Shown one piece after another: positions 58,458 through 64,000 of a stretch of DNA of 64,000 bases. This DNA is from Sporobacter sp942492735 (GTDB lineage: Bacteria > Bacillota > Clostridia > Oscillospirales > Oscillospiraceae), in NCBI GenBank assembly GCA_942492735.1, contig OW818648.1:3720001-3784000 (forward strand). The letters run 5' to 3'. The notes beneath the pieces were generated by a model. That model did not search any database, was not told the DNA's origin, and worked only from the letters and a program-made list of their open reading frames with translations. Made by a program: the position numbers and the translations under genes. Each line of letters begins with the position of its first letter. Within the stretch, counting starts at the first letter, position 1.

Positions 58458-59657
58458 TTACTTTTTCTTCGCCCGGCGCTTTAAATACCCCTGCAAGAGC
58501 CCGACGGCGGGTTTAAAATAGAACTTCTCCATTTCATTCGATACTTCTTTTAAATGCTCGCGGATCGGAAGACTCTGCGGGCATTTCTTTTCGCATACGC
58601 CGCAATCCTTGCAGAGCGATGCGTAAGATGGGCTGCCGCCGTCAAAGCCGGAGGTTCGGATGAGATAGCTTGTCTCCCTGTTGAGACCCTTGTGAATGTG
58701 CTTATCGTTATAGATCGAAAAGCAGCCTGGGATATCAACGCCCGCGGGGCACGGCAAACAGTACGCGCAGCCGGTGCACGGCACTTTTATGGAATTCCTG
58801 ATAGCAGACTTGACCTCCTCAAACATCTTGAGCTCGGTTTCCGTCAATGATTTCGGTGTCATATCACCTGCAATGCGAATGTTTTCCGAGACCTGGGCTT
58901 CCTCGTTCATGCCGGACAGCAGCATCGTCACCTCCGGATGATTCCAGACCCAGCGCAGACCCCATTCAGCAGGTGATCTTCTGGTCGGCGCTTTATCGAA
59001 AATGTCGCGTACTTCTTTCGGCAGCTTGTTTACGAGATAGCCGCCCCGGAGCGGCTCCATGATAACGATGCCGATCCCCTTTGACGCGGCATATTGGAGT
59101 CCGTCTCTGCCCGCCTGATTATTCTCATCGAAATAGTTGTATTGGATCTGCGCCATTTCCCACGGATAATCGTCAACGATTTTTTTGAATTGGTCTTTTG
59201 ATCCGTGGGAGGAGAAAGCGACATGCCGGATTTTTCCGGCGTCTTTGGCTTTTTGGAGAAATTCTTCGGCACCGAGCTGCTTGAGCCGCTCCCAGCCCTG
59301 CAGTGTCATGATGTTGTGCATCAGATAATAATCGATATGGTCTGTCTTCAGCCGCTCAAGTTGAAGATTCAGTATTTTTTCCATGTCTTTCTGCGAGGTG
59401 ACCTGTACGGGCGGCAGCTTTGTAGCGATCATGACCTTATCCCTGTACCCCTTGGACAGAATATTACCGAGTATTGCCTCGTTGCCGAAGTAGAGATAGG
59501 CGGTGTCAAGATAGTTGACGCCCTGCTCAATGGCTGTAATAACCTGGCGCTCCGCTCTGCCTTCATCAACCCTTTGTCCACTTTTGGGAAAGCGCATGCA
59601 GCCATAGCCCAATATAGAAGTCTTATCACCTGTTTTGCCCATTTCGCGATAGTGCAT
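58458..59657 (-). CDS. Aldo/keto reductase with C-terminal 4Fe-4S ferredoxin domain
   Basis: The 399-residue protein has an aldo/keto reductase barrel over residues 1 to about 290 (MGKTGDKTSILGYGCMRFPK, NYLDTAYLYFGNE with the catalytic tyrosine, YYLMHNIM, IMEPLRGG). From about 300 a ferredoxin-like region follows with PCTGCAYCLPCPAGVDIPG and CKDCGVCEKKCPQSLPI. This architecture is common in Clostridia, where the clusters may accept electrons from ferredoxin instead of NAD(P)H. The substrate is unknown. The two metallo-hydrolase genes lie upstream on the same strand. Confidence 0.94.
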   Translation of the reverse strand: MHYREMGKTGDKTSILGYGCMRFPKSGQRVDEGRAERQVITAIEQGVNYLDTAYLYFGNEAILGNILSKGYRDKVMIATKLPPVQVTSQKDMEKILNLQLERLKTDHIDYYLMHNIMTLQGWERLKQLGAEEFLQKAKDAGKIRHVAFSSHGSKDQFKKIVDDYPWEMAQIQYNYFDENNQAGRDGLQYAASKGIGIVIMEPLRGGYLVNKLPKEVRDIFDKAPTRRSPAEWGLRWVWNHPEVTMLLSGMNEEAQVSENIRIAGDMTPKSLTETELKMFEEVKSAIRNSIKVPCTGCAYCLPCPAGVDIPGCFSIYNDKHIHKGLNRETSYLIRTSGFDGGSPSYASLCKDCGVCEKKCPQSLPIREHLKEVSNEMEKFYFKPAVGLLQGYLKRRAKKK

Positions 59658-59696
59658 CGAATATCTCCCTGTTATAGTCTATATACAGCTCTGGTA

Positions 59697-60404
59697 TTAT
59701 CGCCAATAATTAAAGGCTTTGTCAAAATCCTCTGTGTAACCGCTGTGCCCTGTCAAGACGCAGCCGATGTCGGACATCTTCGCCAGCTTGCGGATTGACT
59801 CCTTCTGCATCTCATAGTCCATCGTGTAGTGTTTACCTGCGTATGCTTCTCCGTTGCGGAGCTTACAGGTGTCTCCAAGGAACAGAAACGTATCATTCAG
59901 GAGATAGGCCATCGAGCCCGGCGTATGTCCCGGCGTCGCAATGGCTCTGATACGGTCATTGCCGATCACAACAGTGTCACTGTCGCCAAGGAGGTGATAA
60001 CGACGCCATATCCTCGGGCTGCGTACGGCGCTCCTGGGTGATCTGAGCCCCTTGATCATCCGCTCCTCGTCAACCGACATATAGACATCGGCTTTTTTAA
60101 ATAGTCCGAGGCCGCCGACATGGTCCAAATCCGCATGTGACAGAAAAACATGCGTCACCTCGTCGGGATCAATACCAATGCTCTTCATTTCTCTTTTGAT
60201 GACCTGCGGTCTGTAACCCGTGTCAAAACAGATGATACCGCCGTCGCCGAGATACACATAAAAATTGGCGGTATCGGTGTTGACGACATATAAACGGTCC
60301 AAGACCAGTCCGGTTTCAATGGGGTCAAGACCGTATTTTTTTTCAAGCGCCGCATTGATCCTGCCGCTGATGCTCTTGCCGCGTTTATTCAGCACTTCAA
60401 TCAC
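59697..60404 (-). CDS. Metallo-beta-lactamase fold hydrolase
   Basis: The 235-residue protein has the metal motif HADLDHVGG in VFLSHADLDHVGGLGLF, then ATPGHTPGSMAYL, GDTCKL and the end LTGHSGY. It is a stand-alone two-metal hydrolase of glyoxalase II or lactonase type. It begins with GTG at 60404, 11 bases after the next MBL gene. The two neighbouring MBL enzymes are only distantly alike (HADLDH against HHDGDH), so they are not a recent duplication. Confidence 0.92.
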   Translation of the reverse strand: MIEVLNKRGKSISGRINAALEKKYGLDPIETGLVLDRLYVVNTDTANFYVYLGDGGIICFDTGYRPQVIKREMKSIGIDPDEVTHVFLSHADLDHVGGLGLFKKADVYMSVDEERMIKGLRSPRSAVRSPRIWRRYHLLGDSDTVVIGNDRIRAIATPGHTPGSMAYLLNDTFLFLGDTCKLRNGEAYAGKHYTMDYEMQKESIRKLAKMSDIGCVLTGHSGYTEDFDKAFNYWR

Positions 60405-60415
60405 TTCCGGGTAAT

Positions 60416-61150
60416 TTATTTGCTGTTTTTGATGATGTCGATAAGGCTTTGCCTGATGTCTCCCGTTACGAGACCGCCGTGATAGCAGATGACATTTTCG
60501 ATATCATAATCGAGTAGTTTCTCGAGAGATTTGATCGCCACGCCCATATCGAGCGTGAAATTCGAGTCAGGCGGACAGAGCTTACCGTCCCGTGATGTAA
60601 GGGCGTCGCCTGTGATAAGCACTTTATCCGCTGGAACATAGACGCAGAGATGGCCCGGCATATGGCCGCTGACTTCGATGATCTTAATGCCGCACTCCGG
60701 CAAAAGCTGCCCATCCTCCACGATGGTCACCTTGTCGATCGTCATGATGGCGGACAGCCGCTTCATCTCCTCTTCGAGTTCCTTCCGCTCCTCTTCAGAG
60801 GTACAATCATCGATCCTCTTCTCGGCCAGCTGCAGCCGGAGCGGCTTCTGCATTCCTGTGATATGGGGTGCTTGTTTGGCTGTACTCATGACCTCAATAC
60901 CGGGATATTTGTCTAGTATCGCCTTGAGGCAGCCTATATGGTCACCATCATGATGCGTAATGATGATCTTTTTGACATCAGCAAGCTTTAGCCCCGCTTT
61001 GTCCATGGTTTCCTCAATTTTTTGCAAAAAACCAGGAAAACCGGCGTCGACCAGAACGAGTCCGCCGTCAAAACGGATGGCCGTAACATTGAGAAAGGCT
61101 TTAAAGTCACCAAAGTTGAATTCAAGAGGCAGTATAGTCGTATATTTCAT
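60416..61150 (-). CDS. Metallo-beta-lactamase fold hydrolase
   Basis: The 244-residue protein has the metal motif HHDGDHIG in KIIITHHDGDHIGCLKAIL, EVSGHMPGHLCVY, LITGDALTS and the terminal ENVICYHGG. A charged helical insert lies at about residues 100-130. It is of the lactonase/glyoxalase II type. AAAGGAT lies upstream of the ATG at 61150. It is the first of a three-gene set with the second MBL enzyme and the aldo/keto reductase, which may act on related carbonyl or ester compounds. Confidence 0.92.
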   Translation of the reverse strand: MKYTTILPLEFNFGDFKAFLNVTAIRFDGGLVLVDAGFPGFLQKIEETMDKAGLKLADVKKIIITHHDGDHIGCLKAILDKYPGIEVMSTAKQAPHITGMQKPLRLQLAEKRIDDCTSEEERKELEEEMKRLSAIMTIDKVTIVEDGQLLPECGIKIIEVSGHMPGHLCVYVPADKVLITGDALTSRDGKLCPPDSNFTLDMGVAIKSLEKLLDYDIENVICYHGGLVTGDIRQSLIDIIKNSK

Positions 61151-61371
61151 AGGGAGCCAATCCTTTCAAGTATAAATAATATATATATTATATATACCAT
61201 GAAGAGACTATAGACAAGTAGTATTGCATAAAAGAGCTTCTTGACTCACGTCTTAGGATGTTTATCAGGCAGGCTCAGGATGTCAATCAATTGGCATTAA
61301 TGTATAAATATACTTATCAATTATGGGCCATATTAGGTCATTCTTTTCATGCCCACTTGCGCTGCAAAGTA

Positions 61372-61380
61372 TGATATAAT
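61372..61380 (+). promoter_or_regulatory. Extended -10 promoter of the MFS gene
   Basis: TGA-TATAAT matches the extended -10 form TGN-TATAAT; no good -35 is seen. It lies about 36 bases before the start codon. The remaining 61151-61371 is AT-rich with no gene. Confidence 0.55.
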
Positions 61381-61416
61381 CCCTACAAATAACAACTAAT
61401 GTAAGGAGAATCGGAT

Positions 61417-63024
61417 TTGAAACAAGAAAATGTACATGGATCACGGCTTATACTCGTTATTATTGCGCTCATGGCAAGCCTGCTCTTGGCCGCTCTTGAT
61501 TCCACCATCGTCAGTACGGCGATGAAAACGATTGTAGGTGAGCTACAGGGCATCGAGCTTTATGCCTGGCCGTTCACGATCTATATGCTTTGCTCCACCG
61601 TCATCATTCCCATATCGGGCGGCCTTGCTGACATCTTCGGCCGCAAGCCGATATTCCTCATCGGAATTTTCACCTTTCTGCTCGGTTCTGTTCTCTGCGG
61701 CTTATCGCAGAGCATGACGTGGCTCATATTAGCCCGCGGCTTTCAGGGCATCGGCGGCGGCATTCTCACAACGAGTGTTTTTACCGTTGTCGCTGACCTC
61801 TTTGCTCCCCAGCTGCGCGGTAAATACATGGGCATCGTCACCTCCATGTTCGGGCTCGCGAGCATTGTTGGCCCGCTCATCGGCGGACTCATTACGGATT
61901 ATCTCAGCTGGCGCTGGATTTTTTACATTAACATCCCAATTGGCGCTATTGCTGTCATACTAATCGTTTTGTTTATGCCGAATTTCAAAACAGAAGGCCG
62001 CAAGGTCAAAATCGATCTTCCGGGTACAATCTTTGTCGTTCTGGCGCTCGTACCGATGCTCCTCGCATTCAGCTTGGCCGGTTCGACCTATGCGTGGGCC
62101 TCATGGCAGATCATCAGCATGCTGGCATTTTCCGCTATGATGCTTGTTGTCTTTATACTTTTCGAAAAAAAATCTTCAAACCCTATTGTTCCGATGACCT
62201 TTTTTAAGGATCGCAGCATCTGGGTCACGCTCATTATCGCCTTCTTATCGAGCGCTGTCATGTTCTCCGCTATTGTGTACATTCCGTATTTTGTACAGGG
62301 TATCCTCGGCACAAGCGCGACGACATCGGGCGCTGTCACTCTCCCGATGACAATCGCGCTCATGATTACGGCGAATGTTGTGGGTGTTGCCGCAACAAAC
62401 AAAAGCAGCTATTTCCGCCGGATGATACTCATTGCCTTTATTATGGGCGCGGTCGGCGCGATACTGCTGTCCACGATGAATACCGGCAGCTCGTATGTGT
62501 CCGTCATAATCTATATGGTCATCTTCGGGGCGGGGCTCGGCGTCACGATGCCGATCTCCAATATGAATGTCCAGAACGCCGCGCCGATCGAGCAAGTGGC
62601 GTCCGCGACAGGCGCTACGCAGTTTTTCCGTTCAATCGGCTCCACCGTCGCTTCTGCGTTATATGGGACAATTATGGCATCCACGATGGCAAAGGGATTC
62701 AAATCCCTTGACCTGACAGGCGTACCGGACGCCATACAAGCGTCGCTTCGTAATCCGCAGGTTATCACAAACACCGAAGCCCTCGGCCAGATCGTCTCAC
62801 AGGTGCCGCAGGATCAGATCGGCATTGTTCAAAACGCCATCAGCGGCGCGAAAAACGTCCTCCTCAGCGGCATCCAAAATGTCTTTACCTTCTGCGCCGT
62901 TATCGCTGTCATCGGCATTATCGCCTCTTTCTTCTTTAAAGGCGCGCCGATGCGGATCGTCCATCTCGGCCAGCCACAAGGCGCGCAGCCGGAACCGGAC
63001 ACCGGAACGGAAACAGTAGAATAA
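61417..63024 (+). CDS. DHA2-family (EmrB/QacA) MFS multidrug transporter
   Basis: The 535-residue protein has fourteen hydrophobic helices. It shows the DHA2 marks: LLAALDSTIVSTAM (motif D1), GGLADIFGRKPIFLIG (motif A), then LARGFQGIGGGILTTSVFTV (motif B region) and GLASIVGPLIGGLITDYLSWRWIF (motif C region, split over residues about 150-173). It would export drugs or toxic metabolites using the proton gradient. The start codon is TTG at 61417, with AAGGAG eight bases upstream. It is monocistronic. Confidence 0.93.
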   Translation: MKQENVHGSRLILVIIALMASLLLAALDSTIVSTAMKTIVGELQGIELYAWPFTIYMLCSTVIIPISGGLADIFGRKPIFLIGIFTFLLGSVLCGLSQSMTWLILARGFQGIGGGILTTSVFTVVADLFAPQLRGKYMGIVTSMFGLASIVGPLIGGLITDYLSWRWIFYINIPIGAIAVILIVLFMPNFKTEGRKVKIDLPGTIFVVLALVPMLLAFSLAGSTYAWASWQIISMLAFSAMMLVVFILFEKKSSNPIVPMTFFKDRSIWVTLIIAFLSSAVMFSAIVYIPYFVQGILGTSATTSGAVTLPMTIALMITANVVGVAATNKSSYFRRMILIAFIMGAVGAILLSTMNTGSSYVSVIIYMVIFGAGLGVTMPISNMNVQNAAPIEQVASATGATQFFRSIGSTVASALYGTIMASTMAKGFKSLDLTGVPDAIQASLRNPQVITNTEALGQIVSQVPQDQIGIVQNAISGAKNVLLSGIQNVFTFCAVIAVIGIIASFFFKGAPMRIVHLGQPQGAQPEPDTGTETVE

Positions 63025-63064
63025 GGATCAGGCACAGCTGAAGACATTGACTCAGCCACACCAT

Positions 63065-63134
63065 GTAGGGAACGGTCTTGACCGTTCCACCGCGCTATAC
63101 ATAACGACGAGGAATGGATAAATCCATTCCCTAC
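63065..63134. repeat. Short element with GTAGGG/CCCTAC ends
   Basis: The left half GTAGGGAACGGTC-TT-GACCGTTCC and the right half GGAATGGAT-AA-ATCCATTCCCTAC each fold as a hairpin, and the outer ends are complementary. It is the fourth member of the GTAGGG family in the window. Confidence 0.75.
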
Positions 63135-63206
63135 ATTATAACACAGGCTGCCGGATATAAGCGTTATACGATGACCGTCTGTCCGCCCGCATTAGCATTA
63201 ATATCA

Positions 63207-63235
63207 GAGGGCTGTCGCGTGACAGCCCTCTTTGT
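63207..63235 (+). terminator. Terminator in the gap after the MFS gene
   Basis: GAGGGCTGTC pairs perfectly with GACAGCCCTC across GCGT, followed by TTTGT. It is 183 bases after the MFS stop, with a palindromic element between. Confidence 0.75.
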
Positions 63236-63266
63236 CATCAGATGTTTAATATTTGTTGTTTCCGCG

Positions 63267-63402
63267 CTGACATTCCCGCGAAGGCGGGAATCCACGTAAC
63301 TGGGAGACTGGATTCCCGCCTTCGCGGGAATGACATGTAACGCAGAATGTCAAGTAACGTGGGATATGCTGCTATCTCATTGTGTATATGGAAGAACAGT
63401 AT
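63267..63402. repeat. Interspersed repeat copy 3 (ATTCCCGC hairpin element)
   Basis: This is the same core and tail as at 25861 and 38496, ending AGAACAGTAT 27 bases before the minus-strand stop at 63430. The linker contains two GTAACG repeats. The 405-base gap 63025-63429 holds this, the GTAGGG element and the terminator. Confidence 0.9.
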
Positions 63403-63429
63403 TGCATGATTGTTGTTTATGTCCGGCCA

Positions 63430-64000
63430 TTACATATTTAAGCTATCACTTGAGGATTGCACAGCGGACTGAGGCGTTTCGGAGGATGATTCAAGAAACG
63501 GCGGGTACATCATCAGCGCATGGTTCTCGGTGATAAACTCTTCCTCGACAAAACGGCCATCACGGTCATAGCATATGCGGTACAGTACATTGTGTCGGCT
63601 AAAGCCACCCCAGTATTCGCCGCTGAAATAATGGTCTTTCTCGACGATCTCATACAGGTGCTCTGTGGGCTTATCCGACCGCCATTCGCCTTCAAGGTTT
63701 TCAACCCCGACGCGGACACAAAGTTGAAAATCCTGATTTGTCGTGTTTTTGATCATCAGGTCGCCATACGGATAAAAGCAGGTAGCGCCGCTGCCGAACG
63801 GCTGGGTGCGGGACGCATCGGGAAAAACGTCATAACCGTGGCGATGCCGCTCTGTGACGATGAGCGGCGAATGGAGCGTCATCCAATAGACCAGATTGGA
63901 CAGCTGGCAAAGACCGCCGCCGCAGCCCGGGACGACTTTTCCGTGACTCAGTGTCACACCGTCCAGATAACCCTTCCTGTACGTCGGTTTTCCGATACGC
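63430..64000 (-). CDS. VanW family protein (5' end outside window)
   Basis: About 190 residues are visible; the frame stays open to base 64000, so the gene starts beyond the window. The VanW core is clear: RIGKPTYRKGYLDGV, then GKVVPGCGGGLCQLSNLVYW, ERHRHGYDVFPD and PFGSGATCFYPYGDL. VanW proteins occur near vancomycin-resistance genes and in many Firmicutes envelopes; their activity is unknown. The C-terminal 60 residues are variable and Ser/Gln-rich. A shorter GTG start at 63957 would cut the VanW core and is unlikely. Confidence 0.9.
   Translation of the reverse strand, partial: RIGKPTYRKGYLDGVTLSHGKVVPGCGGGLCQLSNLVYWMTLHSPLIVTERHRHGYDVFPDASRTQPFGSGATCFYPYGDLMIKNTTNQDFQLCVRVGVENLEGEWRSDKPTEHLYEIVEKDHYFSGEYWGGFSRHNVLYRICYDRDGRFVEEEFITENHALMMYPPFLESSSETPQSAVQSSSDSLNM

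Noticed and set aside
1..64000. tRNA, rRNA, phage or conjugation genes
   Set aside because: Read-through of the intergenic regions showed no cloverleaf-like sequences, no conserved rRNA segments and no integrase, relaxase or phage structural genes other than the encapsulin shell. A tRNAscan run would be decisive for tRNAs.

Overview
The window reads as a piece of a spore-forming, anaerobic Clostridia-type chromosome of roughly even GC content. The support is a Tlp-type small acid-soluble spore protein, a SleB-type cortex hydrolase, rubredoxin, a class of (homo)citrate synthase typical of anaerobes, an AMMECR1/Memo/radical-SAM locus and sigma-D-type chemotaxis promoters. No rRNA, tRNA, CRISPR array, prophage or intact transposase was seen. 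About 60 protein genes are supported. The first gene (TlpA-rhodanese lipoprotein, minus strand) and the last (VanW family, minus strand) run off the window.

Layout. 1-5.4 kb is a thiol, persulfide and Fe-S island: a rhodanese-thioredoxin lipoprotein, trxB and trxA on the minus strand, then divergently sufC, a short SufB/D protein, rubredoxin and a metallo-beta-lactamase/rhodanese fusion. A PerR-box-like sequence lies in the divergent region. 5.4-10.8 kb is a compact operon resembling the late steps of staphyloxanthin synthesis: two CrtI/CrtN-type desaturases (the first fused to a cysteine-rich Fe-S tail), a CrtQ-like glycosyltransferase, a CrtO-like acyltransferase and a DUF1905 protein, with no squalene/phytoene synthase. 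10.8-13.8 kb holds a probable Re-citrate synthase and a yhbDE-like bactofilin pair with its own palindromic operator. 14.2-16.7 kb encodes a family 2A encapsulin shell with its cysteine desulfurase cargo. It is followed by tlp and by a histidine kinase with an HD-GYP response regulator.

20.4-41.8 kb carries the AMMECR1-Memo fusion and its radical SAM partner, a HAD phosphatase, and surface proteins (zinc ribbon-TM, bactofilin-like membrane protein, DUF3298-like lipoproteins, an EEP phosphatase). It also carries an ABC-2 exporter divergent from a NarL-type two-component system, SleB, a transglutaminase protein, an ArsR regulator, and an operon with a third CrtI-like oxidoreductase. 41.8-48.1 kb is a visibly AT-richer chemotaxis block: cheW, two methyl-accepting chemotaxis proteins (MCPs) with nearly identical output domains, and a TetR regulator. 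Both transcription units there have sigma-D-like promoters followed by the same palindrome. 48.3-63 kb has an MBOAT/DHHW acetylation pair, an amidohydrolase, acetyltransferases, GtrA, flavin enzymes, a TauE/DUF1634 pair, an aldo-keto reductase with two metallo-hydrolases, and a DHA2 efflux pump.

Intergenic DNA is rich in palindromic repeats. One element occurs three times, each time just downstream of a minus-strand stop codon. A second family shares GTAGGG/CCCTAC ends. Together the genes suggest a cell invested in sulfur trafficking and thiol redox defence, envelope and spore remodelling, and signalling. All functions are inferred from sequence motifs and gene context.
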